A stretch of 64,000 nt of DNA from Collinsella tanakaei YIT 12063 (GCF_000225705.1 NZ_JH126469.1:51385-115384), one strand, 5' to 3'. Shown: positions 35,967-46,297, counted from the stretch's first letter. The notes: generated from the letters alone by a model not told the origin. Program-made: numbers and translations.

Positions 35967-36413
35967 CTACAGCTCGAGGCTGGAGTCGGTCGCCGCGCAG
36001 GTGAGCTCGCCATGGGAGACGCCGCGCAGGCCCAGTAGCTTGTCGGCGAGCTCGTAGACGCGCTCGCCGCGGCCCTTGAGGGCGAGAATCTCAAGGCAGT
36101 TGTGGTGGTCCAGGTGCACGTGCATGGTCGAGACTATCTCGTCCGTGTAGTCGTGCTGGACCTCGTCCAAGCGACGGGTGAGGTCGCCGGTGTGGTGATC
36201 GTAGATCATGGTGAGCGAACCTATGACCTGCGCGTCTGGCGTGCGTTGCGCATCCTCGACCAGCGAGGCGCGGATGAGGTCGCGGATAGCCTCCGAGCGG
36301 TTGGCGTTGTCGCCGCGGCGCTTGATCTGCTCGTCGAACGCGCGGAGCAGGTCCTCCGGAACGGCGATGGAGAAGCGGGCGAGCTCGGCGGCTGCGCCCG
36401 GGGTGGTGGCCAC
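35967..36413 (-). CDS. nikR: Nickel-responsive regulator NikR
   Basis: A 148-residue NikR. A ribbon-helix-helix DNA-binding domain (RFSIAVPEDLLRAFDEQIKR, NRSEAIRDLIRASL) is followed by an ACT-like nickel-binding domain with the ligands in HVHLDHHNCLEIL. A GTG start at 36413 is used; it lies three bases after the stop of the small upstream gene, indicating coupling. NikR normally represses nickel uptake genes when nickel is plentiful; proximity to hypF suggests local control of nickel enzyme maturation, but no clear GTATGA-N16-TCATAC site was found. Confidence 0.92.
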   Translation of the reverse strand: MATTPGAAAELARFSIAVPEDLLRAFDEQIKRRGDNANRSEAIRDLIRASLVEDAQRTPDAQVIGSLTMIYDHHTGDLTRRLDEVQHDYTDEIVSTMHVHLDHHNCLEILALKGRGERVYELADKLLGLRGVSHGELTCAATDSSLEL

Positions 36414-36416
36414 CGC

Positions 36417-36665
36417 CTACACCAGCTTTACGGAGCCAACGGAGTTGTGGTCGGCCTCTATGGCGTCCTCGTAGCCCTCGAGTGCATCGTGGGCTTCGTG
36501 CAGGGCGGCCATGGCGGCTTCGAGTTTGGCGCCGATGCGTTCCATGTCGAAGTTCTCGGTGGCGTGCAGCAGCTGGTGGCTCCATTCATGGGCAAGCTGG
36601 ATGGTGTCGTCGACCTGCTTGACGCTCATGGCGAGCTGGCTCATGTTCATTCCCACGTCATGCAT
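36417..36665 (-). CDS. Small helical protein upstream of nikR
   Basis: An 82-residue acidic, all-helical protein that I do not recognise (MSQLAMSVKQVDDTIQLAHE, then FDMERIGAKLEAAMAALHEA). It contains several His residues (HEWSHQLLHATE) that could bind metal, but this is speculation. ATG 36665 follows AGGAGGAAG. Its stop is three bases before the nikR start, so the two are co-transcribed and probably functionally linked. Confidence 0.75.
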   Translation of the reverse strand: MHDVGMNMSQLAMSVKQVDDTIQLAHEWSHQLLHATENFDMERIGAKLEAAMAALHEAHDALEGYEDAIEADHNSVGSVKLV

Positions 36666-36742
36666 GGCTTCCTCCTGGGGTAGGTCCAAAAAACGGACGG
36701 TTGTGTCGCTGTTGGTTCAGTGTACTACGGCGGGGCTTTCAC

Positions 36743-36891
36743 GGTTCTTACGGATAATTGCACGACTTTTGAGATTTGTTTTGTATACCAAATCAATAAC
36801 ATATCGAAATTCGAGGTAGCGGCGTTAGGTAACTGGGGTCTACTCAGCACTTTTTAAAATTGATGCAATTATCCTCAAGAACTGCGCAGCG
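36743..36891. repeat. Second, diverged copy of the MITE-like element
   Basis: The right end (36862-36891, GATGCAATTATCCTCAAGAA onward) matches the right end of the element at 11105-11265 with one change. The left end (36743-36762, GGTTCTTACGGATAATTGCA) is an imperfect inverted match. Interior bases near the right end (CTACTCAGCACTTTTTAAAA versus CTACTCGGCTTTTTTCAAAA) are also alike. It lies between the nikR unit and thioredoxin. Confidence 0.75.
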
Positions 36892-36939
36892 GGATGGCTG
36901 CGCCTGTCTTCATGCGTGTTGTTATTGGACAGGCGGGGC

Positions 36940-36978
36940 AAAAAGAAACCCCGGCGCCAGAAGGGGAGGGCGCCGGGG
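36940..36978 (-). terminator. Rho-independent terminator after thioredoxin gene
   Basis: Perfect ten-base arms CCCCGGCGCC and GGCGCCGGGG flank a ten-base loop; on the minus strand the stem is followed by TTTCTTTTT. Confidence 0.82.
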
Positions 36979-37022
36979 CGGAAGGGGGCTGTTGGTTTGC
37001 CCTCTCGCGGGCGGGGCGGGGT

Positions 37023-37343
37023 TTACAGGTGCGCCTGCAGCTCCGCCATGAGCTTGGCTTTGGGCATGGCGCCCACGGTGCGGGCGATTTCCTGACCACC
37101 CTTGAGCAGAACCAGGGTGGGGATGGACATGACGCCGTACTTCATGGCGATATCCTGGTTCTCGTCCACGTTGCACTTGGCGACCTTGATCTGGCCGGCA
37201 AGATCGTCGGCGATCTCGTCGACGATGGGGGAGAGCGTACGGCAGGGGCCGCACCACGGTGCCCAGAAGTCGACCAGGACGGGGGCGTCCTCGTTCAGCA
37301 GATCGTTAAAATTGGCCTTGGTGACCTCGGTGATGTTTGCCAT
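37023..37343 (-). CDS. trxA: Thioredoxin
   Basis: A 106-residue thioredoxin, a cytoplasmic dithiol reductant. The active site is WCGPC with Cys31 and Cys34, preceded by VLVDFWAP; the cis-Pro lies in GVMSIPTLVLLKGG. AGGAGGAACC precedes the ATG. It is a single-gene unit with its own terminator. Confidence 0.95.
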   Translation of the reverse strand: MANITEVTKANFNDLLNEDAPVLVDFWAPWCGPCRTLSPIVDEIADDLAGQIKVAKCNVDENQDIAMKYGVMSIPTLVLLKGGQEIARTVGAMPKAKLMAELQAHL

Positions 37344-37518
37344 GGTTCCTCCTATTGGCGTGCCCGCGACGCTACGGCGCGCGGTGGTTTATCTCATCGA
37401 CAAGCGTTATACCCAAGTTGCGCCAATGCTTGCAACGGTTTATGTGACAAGGTTACCGACATTGCGAGACGCCGTCCGCGCGGTAGAATGGTGCGGCATA
37501 AGAGAAAGAGGGAATCCC

Positions 37519-38100
37519 ATGAACATCTCTACCGCTGATCGCAAATCCGCCCTGCATAATCAAGCGAACCAGGAGCTTGAGTCTCTGGTGTCGCGCGGCC
37601 TGCGCGCCGTGGGCAACGGGTTTTCGCCCGTTTTGCTGGTAAAGGGCGATCTTAACGCGGCGGAGATCGCGGGCGGCGAGCTCTTGGCGGGTGCGGACGG
37701 CAACGCGTTGCGCTCCGCCCTTTCCGCGGTGGGGTTTGCGCCCGAGGATTTCTGCGGTATGGCCGCCGTGTATGGTGAGGGCGCAGACGCGTCTGCCGGC
37801 GCCTTGGGCAGCCCGCTTTCGGTTGAGTTTTTCCGCGAGGCCGTAGAGGCGTTCGATCCGGAGGCCGTGATTTTGCTGGACGATGCCGCGACGGCGCTTA
37901 TGCGCGAGGCGTACGCGGACGCCCTTGCCGCTATCGAGGACTTTAACACGGCGATGCTTATGCCGGGTCTGGTGGCCCCCGTGCTGGGTCGCCGCGTGCT
38001 GGCGCTCGACGGATTCGAGGCGGCGCTTGCGGATCGCGCGGCCAAGCAGCGCATGTGGGCGTATCTCAAGCAGATTCGTCCCGCCGCCGCTCCGTACTAG
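37519..38100 (+). CDS. Soluble protein of unknown function
   Basis: A 193-residue protein I do not recognise. It has no signal or membrane segment and alternates Ala-rich helices with short strands; the stretch FDPEAVILLDDAATALMREAYA and a Leu/Val-rich VLGRRVLALDGFEAAL are the most ordered-looking parts. ATG 37519 follows AAAGAGGG. It lies ahead of the nad operon on the same strand but is separated from it by the NiaR-type promoter, so it is probably independent. Confidence 0.75.
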   Translation: MNISTADRKSALHNQANQELESLVSRGLRAVGNGFSPVLLVKGDLNAAEIAGGELLAGADGNALRSALSAVGFAPEDFCGMAAVYGEGADASAGALGSPLSVEFFREAVEAFDPEAVILLDDAATALMREAYADALAAIEDFNTAMLMPGLVAPVLGRRVLALDGFEAALADRAAKQRMWAYLKQIRPAAAPY

Positions 38101-38204
38101 AGATTCGCTCCCGGCCGCCTCGCGGCAAGTTTGCGCTATGTTCTGGGCGAGACCGTCCGCGCCGCGGGTCGGTGGCTCCCCATGTGTATGAAACGTTAAC
38201 AGTC

Positions 38205-38232
38205 TTTACACCTGTCTTGTCAGGTGTATGGT
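38205..38232 (+). promoter_or_regulatory. nadA promoter with NiaR-type operator
   Basis: Perfect eight-base arms TACACCTG (38207-38214) and CAGGTGTA (38221-38228) flank TCTTGT. The dyad covers a promoter: -35 TTTACA (38205-38210) and -10 TATGGT (38227-38232), 16 bases apart. The form matches known NiaR boxes (ACCTGTCTTG-type), and niaR is the fourth gene of the operon, so nicotinate-dependent repression is very likely. Confidence 0.85.
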
Positions 38233-38301
38233 CTGGTGCCATACTTTCCCCAACGATTGAGAGCGCGTCCGCACGGGCGCGTCAAACAGGGGGAGACACT
38301 A

Positions 38302-39258
38302 ATGAATCGACAATTGAATGGCGATCTCGCTAAGGACGCCGATGCACAGAATCTGCTTGAGCGCATCGCCCGGCTTAAGCAGGATCGCGACGCCGTGATC
38401 CTGGCGCACTATTACGTGGCGCCGGAGGTCCAGGCAGCGGCAGATTACGTGGGCGACTCGTTTTACCTGGCCAAGCTCGCCGTCAGCCTGCCGCAGCAGA
38501 CCATTGTGCTGAGCGGCGTGGAGTTTATGGGCGAGAGCGCCAAGCTGCTCAATCCGTCCAAGACCGTGCTGCTGCCCGAGCCCGCGGCGGACTGCCCCAT
38601 GGCTCACATGGTCAAGCGCGAAACGGTCGAGGCCGCGCGCGAGCGATACGGCGACGACCTCGCGGTCGCCTGCTACGTCAACTCAACGGTAGAAGTCAAA
38701 TCTTGGAGCGACGTCTGCGTGACCTCGTCCAACGCCGTCAAGATTGTCTCCGAGCTGCCGCAGCATCACGTGCTGTTTATTCCCGACCGCAACCTGGGCC
38801 GCTATGTGGCCGAGCGGGTTCCGGACAAGCACATCATCCTCAACCAGGGCTGCTGCCCTCGCCATGAAGAGGTGTCTTTGGACGAGCTTCGAGAGCTCAA
38901 GGCCCAGCATCCCGCCGCGCGAGTGCTGGCGCATCCCGAATGCACCGAGCAGGTCCTGGCGGAGGCCGACTACATAGGCGCGACCTCCGGCATCATCGCG
39001 GCCGCGGAGGCGAGCGACGCGGACGAGTTCATCGTGGTCACGGTTCGCGGCGTCCTCTATGAGCTGCAGCGACGCTGTCCCTCCAAGCGCTTCTATTTCA
39101 CTCACACGCCTCCCACCTGCCGCGATATGGACATGGTCACCCTGGAAAAGGTGGCGGCGTGCCTGGAGACGGGTTTGGGCGAGGTCGCGGTCGACCCCGC
39201 CGCAGCGCCTCAGGCAAAGCTGACGCTCGACCGCATGCTTGAGTACGCGGCCCGCTAG
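38302..39258 (+). CDS. nadA: Quinolinate synthase
   Basis: A 318-residue [4Fe-4S] quinolinate synthase that condenses iminoaspartate with dihydroxyacetone phosphate in NAD synthesis. Family motifs include ILAHYYVAPEVQAAADYVGD, VACYVNSTVEVKSWSDVCVTSSNA, and the C-terminal FYFTHTPPTCRDMDMVTLEKV; conserved cysteines are in ACYVNS, QGCCPRH and PPTCRDM. ATG 38302 follows AGGGGGAG. It is the first gene of nadA-nadB-nadC-niaR, downstream of the NiaR operator. Confidence 0.95.
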   Translation: MNRQLNGDLAKDADAQNLLERIARLKQDRDAVILAHYYVAPEVQAAADYVGDSFYLAKLAVSLPQQTIVLSGVEFMGESAKLLNPSKTVLLPEPAADCPMAHMVKRETVEAARERYGDDLAVACYVNSTVEVKSWSDVCVTSSNAVKIVSELPQHHVLFIPDRNLGRYVAERVPDKHIILNQGCCPRHEEVSLDELRELKAQHPAARVLAHPECTEQVLAEADYIGATSGIIAAAEASDADEFIVVTVRGVLYELQRRCPSKRFYFTHTPPTCRDMDMVTLEKVAACLETGLGEVAVDPAAAPQAKLTLDRMLEYAAR

Positions 39259-39270
39259 AAAGGGGAGCAG

Positions 39271-40680
39271 ATGGACTGCGATGTTGTCATTGCGGGCTGC
39301 GGCGTGGCCGGCCTGTATGCCGCGCTGAACCTGCCCGCCACCTCGCGCGTGGTCATGCTTTCAAAGGGAGAGCTGGACGAGTGCGACTCCATGCTTGCCC
39401 AGGGCGGCATCTGCGTGCTGCCGGAGGGCGACGACTACGATTCTTTTTTTGAGGACACCATGCGCGCGGGGCATTACGAGAACCGCCGCGAGAGCGTGGA
39501 CATCATGATTCGCTCCAGCCGTTCGGTCATCAACGACCTGGTGGCGTTGGGCGTGGAGTTCAATCGCGAGGCGGACGGCTCGCTGGCGTTTACCCGCGAG
39601 GGTGCGCATGCCCGTCCGCGCATCGCCTTTTACAGGGACGTTACGGGCAAGGCGATTACGTCCAAGCTGCTAGAGCGCGTACAGCAGCTGCCCAACGTGG
39701 AGATTCTGGACCACACGGCCATGATCGATCTGCTGGTTGAGAAGGGAGAGTGCCGCGGCGTTGTGGCCTGCCCGGTGACGGAGGAGCAGTCCGTCCAGAC
39801 CATCGACGAGCTTATGCCAGAGGACGCGACCGCCCCCGCTGCCGGCGAGCCCGCTGCCGGCGTCCGTCCCGCCCCCGCCTTTGAGATCCATGCGGGCGCC
39901 ACACTGCTGGCGACGGGCGGCATTGGCGGCGTCTACCAGCATTCCACCAACTTTCCCCAGCTCACGGGCGACGCAGTGTATCTGGCGACCAAGTATGGCC
40001 TTGAGACGGAGCATTTGGACTACGTGCAGATTCACCCCACCGGCCTGTATTCGCAGCGACCGGGGCGCACGTTTCTTATCTCTGAGAGCTGCCGCGGCGA
40101 GGGCGCGGTGCTGCTCAACCAGGCCGGCGAGCGCTTTGTCGACGAGCTCCAGCCGCGCGACGTGGTGGCCGCTGCCATTCGCGAGCAGATGCGCGCAGAC
40201 GGCTCGGAGCACGAGTGGCTGAGCTTCGCCCCCGTGGACCCTGCGGTGGTGCGCGAGCACTTTGTGAACATTCGCCAGCGCTGCTTGGAAGAGGACCGCG
40301 ATATTTTGGACGAGTCCATCCCCGTGGTGCCCACGCAGCATTACTTTATGGGCGGCGTGCGGGTGGACCGCGATTCCGCAACTTCTATGCCCCGCCTGTA
40401 CGCCGCGGGCGAGACCAGCTGCAACGGCGTCCATGGGCGCAATCGCCTTGCAAGCAACAGCCTGCTGGAGGCTCTGGTGTTCGCGCGCCGCGCGGCGTAC
40501 AACATCGCCACGGGCCGCTCGCTTGAAGTCGAGGCTGCGGGGGAGCCCGCGCTGGACGGGGCTCACCGCGCAACCGGCTTCGACGCATCGATCGACCGCC
40601 TGTGCGCGGCGCCCGCGATTTCCGTGCCCAGCGCTTCTGATCCCGCGAGTCCGGTGCGTGGCGAATCCTCGTCCAAATAA
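39271..40680 (+). CDS. nadB: L-aspartate oxidase
   Basis: A 469-residue flavoprotein that oxidises aspartate to iminoaspartate for NadA. The FAD motif is VVIAGCGVAGLYAALNLP at the N-terminus; FIVSESCRGEGAVLLN-like substrate-loop residues (LISESCRGEGAVLL) and GRNRLASNSLLEALVFARRA are family features. It is shorter than the roughly 530-residue form because the C-terminal helical domain is missing, as in clostridial NadB, and it carries an Ala/Pro-rich insertion near residue 190. It starts 12 bases after nadA. Confidence 0.93.
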   Translation: MDCDVVIAGCGVAGLYAALNLPATSRVVMLSKGELDECDSMLAQGGICVLPEGDDYDSFFEDTMRAGHYENRRESVDIMIRSSRSVINDLVALGVEFNREADGSLAFTREGAHARPRIAFYRDVTGKAITSKLLERVQQLPNVEILDHTAMIDLLVEKGECRGVVACPVTEEQSVQTIDELMPEDATAPAAGEPAAGVRPAPAFEIHAGATLLATGGIGGVYQHSTNFPQLTGDAVYLATKYGLETEHLDYVQIHPTGLYSQRPGRTFLISESCRGEGAVLLNQAGERFVDELQPRDVVAAAIREQMRADGSEHEWLSFAPVDPAVVREHFVNIRQRCLEEDRDILDESIPVVPTQHYFMGGVRVDRDSATSMPRLYAAGETSCNGVHGRNRLASNSLLEALVFARRAAYNIATGRSLEVEAAGEPALDGAHRATGFDASIDRLCAAPAISVPSASDPASPVRGESSSK

Positions 40681-40703
40681 TCCCAGGCCAACTAGGAGGA
40701 CCC

Positions 40704-41615
40704 ATGAACCCCATTACCATGAACCTTGTGGCGGACGAGTATATTCGCCGCGCCCTGCAAGAGGACATTACCAGCGAGGACATCAGCACCATGTCCGTGT
40801 GCCCCGCCCGCCGCGAGGCTCAAGTGCAGCTGATTGCCAAGGCGGACGGCGTCATTGCCGGCCTGGGTGTATTTGAGCGCGCGTTTACGCTGCTTGATCC
40901 CTCGACGCGCGTGGATGCTCGCGTGCAAGACGGCGACCGCGTCGAGAACGGCCAGCTGCTTGCCATGGTCTATGGCGACGCGCGCGTGCTGCTGTCCGGC
41001 GAGCGCGTGGCGCTGAACTACCTGCAGCGCATGAGCGGCATCGCCACCTACACGCGTCGCATGGCGGACGCGCTGGCGGGTACCAAGACCGTGCTGGCAG
41101 ACACGCGCAAGACCACGCCCGGCATGCGCATCTTCGAGAAGGAAGCCGTGCGCCTGGGCGGCGGCGCCAACCATCGCTACAACCTTTCGAGCGCGGTCAT
41201 GCTCAAGGACAACCACATCGACGCGGCGGGCGGCATTGCGCGGGCGGTCGTGGCGGCGCGCGCTCACGCGTCGTTTACGTGCACAATCGAGGTGGAGTGC
41301 GAGACGCTCGACATGGTGCGCGAGGCGGTGGACGCCGGCGCGGACATCATCATGCTGGACAACATGGATCACGACCACATGGCCCGGGCAATCGCACTTA
41401 TCGACGGGCGCGCCGTGGTGGAGGCGTCCGGCAACGTGGACCTGGATAGCATCCGCGAGCTGGCGGACCTGGGCGTAGACGTGATCTCTTCCGGTGCGCT
41501 TACGCATTCGGCCGGCATTTTGGATCTGTCTCTCAAGCACCTGCGCATGATCGAGGACGAAGGTGTGTCGGCGGGCGCTGCCGATATCGCGCTGCACGCG
41601 GGTGAGGACAAGTGA
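40704..41615 (+). CDS. nadC: Nicotinate-nucleotide pyrophosphorylase (QPRTase)
   Basis: A 303-residue quinolinate phosphoribosyltransferase giving nicotinate mononucleotide. Typical motifs: ALQEDITSEDIST near the N-terminus, ERVALNYLQRMSGIATYTRRM, DTRKTTPGMR, GGGANHRYNLSSAVMLKDNH and the C-terminal SSGALTHSAGILDLSLK. ACTAGGAGG precedes the ATG. Its stop overlaps the niaR start, so translation is coupled. Confidence 0.95.
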   Translation: MNPITMNLVADEYIRRALQEDITSEDISTMSVCPARREAQVQLIAKADGVIAGLGVFERAFTLLDPSTRVDARVQDGDRVENGQLLAMVYGDARVLLSGERVALNYLQRMSGIATYTRRMADALAGTKTVLADTRKTTPGMRIFEKEAVRLGGGANHRYNLSSAVMLKDNHIDAAGGIARAVVAARAHASFTCTIEVECETLDMVREAVDAGADIIMLDNMDHDHMARAIALIDGRAVVEASGNVDLDSIRELADLGVDVISSGALTHSAGILDLSLKHLRMIEDEGVSAGAADIALHAGEDK

Positions 41616-42157
41616 TGAAAGGTCGCGAACGCAGGCTCGAGCTTATGGGCGAGCTGCAGCGTGCCGCCTCGCCTGTCTCCGGCAGCGCGCTGGCGCGGGC
41701 CCTGGGCGTGAGTCGGCAGGTCATCGTCCAAGACATCGCCTTGCTGCGCGCCAACGGCCATGACGTGGTCGCCACGGCGCGCGGCTACGTTCTGCGCGAG
41801 GGCGCGGTCGCCGAGCTGCCCACGCGCCTGGTAAAGGTGCATCACACGGTGGACGATGTGGAGGACGAGCTCAATACCATTGTCGACTTGGGCGGCGCGG
41901 TCACCAACGTGATGGTCAACCACCGCGTTTACGGCAAGATCACCGCGGATCTGGACGTGCGCAACCGACGCGACGTCGCCCGCTATATCAAGGGTATCGA
42001 GACGGGCAAGAGCTTTCCTCTTATGACCGTTACCAGCGGCTATCATTTCCACCGTATCGTGGCGGATTCTGAGGAGGAGCTGGACGAGATAGAGGCGTCG
42101 CTTGCAGAGAAGGGCTACCTGGCGGAGGTTATGCCCTATGAGGATGATTTAGCGTAG
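41615..42157 (+). CDS. niaR: NiaR-type transcriptional repressor (HTH plus 3H domain)
   Basis: A 180-residue nicotinate-responsive repressor. The N-terminal winged helix (SALARALGVSRQVIVQDIALLRANG, residues 26-50) precedes a 3H ligand-binding domain named for its three conserved His, seen as KVHHTVDDVEDEL, MVNHRVYGKI and SGYHFHRIVADSEEEL. ATG 41615 overlaps the nadC stop (TGATG); a GTG three bases earlier is possible. It probably acts on the dyad at 38207-38228 that heads its own operon. Confidence 0.93.
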   Translation: MKGRERRLELMGELQRAASPVSGSALARALGVSRQVIVQDIALLRANGHDVVATARGYVLREGAVAELPTRLVKVHHTVDDVEDELNTIVDLGGAVTNVMVNHRVYGKITADLDVRNRRDVARYIKGIETGKSFPLMTVTSGYHFHRIVADSEEELDEIEASLAEKGYLAEVMPYEDDLA

Positions 42158-42326
42158 CGGCTTTGGCGTAGCGGCGCGGCGTTGAGCCCGATGTCGCGGC
42201 GGGGCTTCATGCGATGGCGGAGGGACCCGGCGGGTAAGCCCGTGGGGCCGCTTCGCCGGAGCTGCCTGCAGTGTCCCGCTGCGGCTTACCCGCTGCGGCT
42301 TCGTTGTCTAGGGGTGAAATAAAAAA

Positions 42327-42365
42327 GAACCCGGCTCGGCGGATTATCCGCTTCGAGCCGGGTTC
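42327..42365. terminator. Bidirectional terminator between niaR and ferredoxin genes
   Basis: Perfect 12-base arms GAACCCGGCTCG and CGAGCCGGGTTC flank a 15-base loop. On the minus strand six T residues follow directly; on the plus strand TCTTT follows. Confidence 0.9.
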
Positions 42366-42393
42366 TCTTTAGCACGCGGGTGCGCGTACGATG

Positions 42394-42579
42394 TTACTCG
42401 TCGACGATCTCGGTGATCGCGCCAGCGGGGCAAGCGTCCTGGCAGGCGCCGCAGGCAACGCAGGAATCCTCGTCAGCGACGGTAGCGACGTCGTTGAGCT
42501 CCAGAACACCAGCGGGGCAAGCGTCAACGCAAACGCCACAAGCGATGCACTCGTCGGCATCAATTACGGGATGAGCCAT
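42394..42579 (-). CDS. 2[4Fe-4S] ferredoxin
   Basis: A 61-residue clostridial-type ferredoxin. Two CxxCxxCxxxCP motifs are present (CIACGVCVDACP and CVACGACQDACP), each binding one [4Fe-4S] cluster. ATG 42579 follows AGAGGAAAC. It is a low-potential electron carrier for anaerobic metabolism, and stands alone with its own terminator. Confidence 0.95.
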   Translation of the reverse strand: MAHPVIDADECIACGVCVDACPAGVLELNDVATVADEDSCVACGACQDACPAGAITEIVDE

Positions 42580-42749
42580 GGTAGTTTCCTCTCTATAGTC
42601 CGATGCGCTTAGGCGACAGGCATCGGTCGGTCGGGTCAAATATACCGCGAGTAAAGGGGTTTGCAAGTCCTCGCGGTGAGCTTCTTCATACCGTTCACCG
42701 AGTCAGCTATGGCTTACTAGAGATTGCTTTTGCTATGGGTTGAAAACAT

Positions 42750-43187
42750 GCAGGTAGAGGGCTTGCCTGCGCCCATACTCTCACTTCTAATAATTGGGAT
42801 GCATTCCTAGGAAAAGTATCTTTAATAAAGAGCGGCACCGGTTTGGGCAGCGGCTGATTGCTCGAGCGCCGGCTTTGAGGCGCCCGCATGGCTGGGCGTG
42901 ATGCGGTTGCTGTTTTTTGCCTTCAGTTGAACTTGCGCTCTGCTGAAAAATGCCTCTGTGCGCGCTCGACTGCTGAAAACGGCCTTCAGTTGGAGTTGCG
43001 CCAGCGAGGAGATTGTGGCTGCGGCGCCATTACCTGCAGTTTCCCTGGAGAGATCTGTTGTGCCTAAGCGCCCAACTCCAACTGGAGGTCATTTCCAGCA
43101 GCGCCAAGTCCAACTGAACCGCATTTTCAGCAAACGGGCGCAACCGGAGCGCGATTTCAGCGGACGTGCAAGTCCAACCGGAGCGCG
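42750..43187. repeat. Third repeat cluster, related to the one at 15663
   Basis: Direct units begin at 42919 (GCCTTCAGTTGAACTTGCGC), 42952 (degenerate) and 42982 (GCCTTCAGTTGGAGTTGCGC), 30-33 bases apart. Inverted units follow at 43072 (CCAACTCCAACTGGAGGTC), 43104 (CCAAGTCCAACTGAACCGC), 43141 and 43170. GCAGGTAGAGGGCTTGC at 42750 matches the 17-mer in the middle of the first cluster with one change. It lies upstream of the dnaK promoter in a 916-base non-coding stretch. Confidence 0.78.
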
Positions 43188-43361
43188 ATTTCAGCGGGCG
43201 CGCCGAGCGCGGCGTTGTTAAGCCCGCTTGCAAGATTGTGGAGCAATGTGAAGATGACGGAAGCTCGCCGGCGTGGCCAAAACAAGAGCACCGGCTAGAG
43301 AATCCCGTGGTCAGCGCGCGTGGCGTGTCCACTAAGGTAACTTTAGGGCGGACGAAATAAG

Positions 43362-43404
43362 AAATCTTATATGAATTGACTTAGATTTTGTATATCGCGA
43401 TACT
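43362..43404 (+). promoter_or_regulatory. dnaK operon promoter with AAATCT-N15-AGATTT dyad
   Basis: AAATCT (43362-43367) and AGATTT (43383-43388) form an inverted repeat with 15 bases between. TTGACT (43376-43381) is a good -35 inside it, and GATACT (43399-43404) a -10 at 17-base spacing. The same dyad with the same spacing precedes clpB at 51161-51187. It is the likely HspR operator, differing from the streptomycete HAIR sequence. A second palindrome TATCGCGATA overlaps the -10. Confidence 0.72.
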
Positions 43405-43417
43405 TAAGGGGATATAG

Positions 43418-45385
<1,968 letters not shown>

Positions 45386-45411
45386 CGATGTCCCCGCGTA
45401 AGGAGAAGGAC

Positions 45412-46173
45412 GTGAAGATCCCTGTTGAGTCGGTTGAGGAAGTCGATGCACCCGAGACCGAAGAAGAGACCGTAGCGCCCGAGGTTGTCGAGGAAGTTGT
45501 CGACGCCGAGGCGGAGGCTCCGGCCATGACTGAGGAGGAAATGGTCGAGGCCGCCATCCGCGCCGGTGAAGAGGCTGCCGAGAACGACTTTAAGTTCAAG
45601 TACGAAAAGGCCGTCAAAGAGCTGGAGCAGGTTCGCCACGAGCTGGAGGAAGCTGCCGAGGCCGCCTCGTCCGCCGAAGAAAAGGCGAAGGACGCCGTCG
45701 AGCGCCACGCCCGCCTGCAAGCGGACTGGGAGAACTATCGTCGCCGCACCGCCCGCGAGCGCAATGAGGAACGCGATCGCGCGACCGAGAAGCTTGTGAT
45801 GGCGCTGCTGCCCGCGATCGATGACATGGAGCGTGCGCTTGACCACGCTCGCGCCCAGGAGCTTTCTGAGAGCTTTAGCCAGTTCGTCGATGGCGTGGAC
45901 GCCGTCCGCGTCAAGATCATGGGCGTGCTGGAGCATGAGGGCGCCGAGGTCATCGATCCCGTTGGCGAGGCGTTCGATCCCAACGTCCACCAGGCGGTGG
46001 GACGCGTTGAGGACGCCAGCCGGTACGACGAGACGGTGAACGACGTGTACCAGAAGGGCTATCGCATGGGCGGCAAGGTCCTGCGTCCCGCGATGGTGAC
46101 GGTCACCTACGGTGGCGAGAAGCGTCCCGCGCCGGAGCCCGAGGCCGATGAGGCCCAGGACGCCAACGAGTAA
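45412..46173 (+). CDS. grpE: Nucleotide exchange factor GrpE
   Basis: A 253-residue GrpE that releases ADP from DnaK. An acidic disordered N-terminus (about 60 residues) precedes a long coiled coil (EKAVKELEQVRHELEEAAEA) and the beta-rich head with LLPAIDDMERALDHA and DPNVHQAVGRVED. GTG at 45412 is chosen because AAGGAG is six bases upstream; the ATG at 45388 has no ribosome site. The C-terminus ends in an acidic tail. Confidence 0.9.
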   Translation: MKIPVESVEEVDAPETEEETVAPEVVEEVVDAEAEAPAMTEEEMVEAAIRAGEEAAENDFKFKYEKAVKELEQVRHELEEAAEAASSAEEKAKDAVERHARLQADWENYRRRTARERNEERDRATEKLVMALLPAIDDMERALDHARAQELSESFSQFVDGVDAVRVKIMGVLEHEGAEVIDPVGEAFDPNVHQAVGRVEDASRYDETVNDVYQKGYRMGGKVLRPAMVTVTYGGEKRPAPEPEADEAQDANE

Positions 46174-46297
46174 GTAGACAGGGCTTCGGAAGCTGATTGC
46201 GACCGGAGCCCTTTGCGGGACCAGAGCCGTTGTCGTGGACCCACTTGGGGTTCTTGGCGACGCGCTCTGGTTTCGTTTTGAAGAAAGGAGGCAGACG

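Noticed and set aside
42919..43187. Open frames through the repeat cluster
   Set aside because: The period (30-33 bases) and inversion break any reading frame, and the small frames seen have no ribosome sites.
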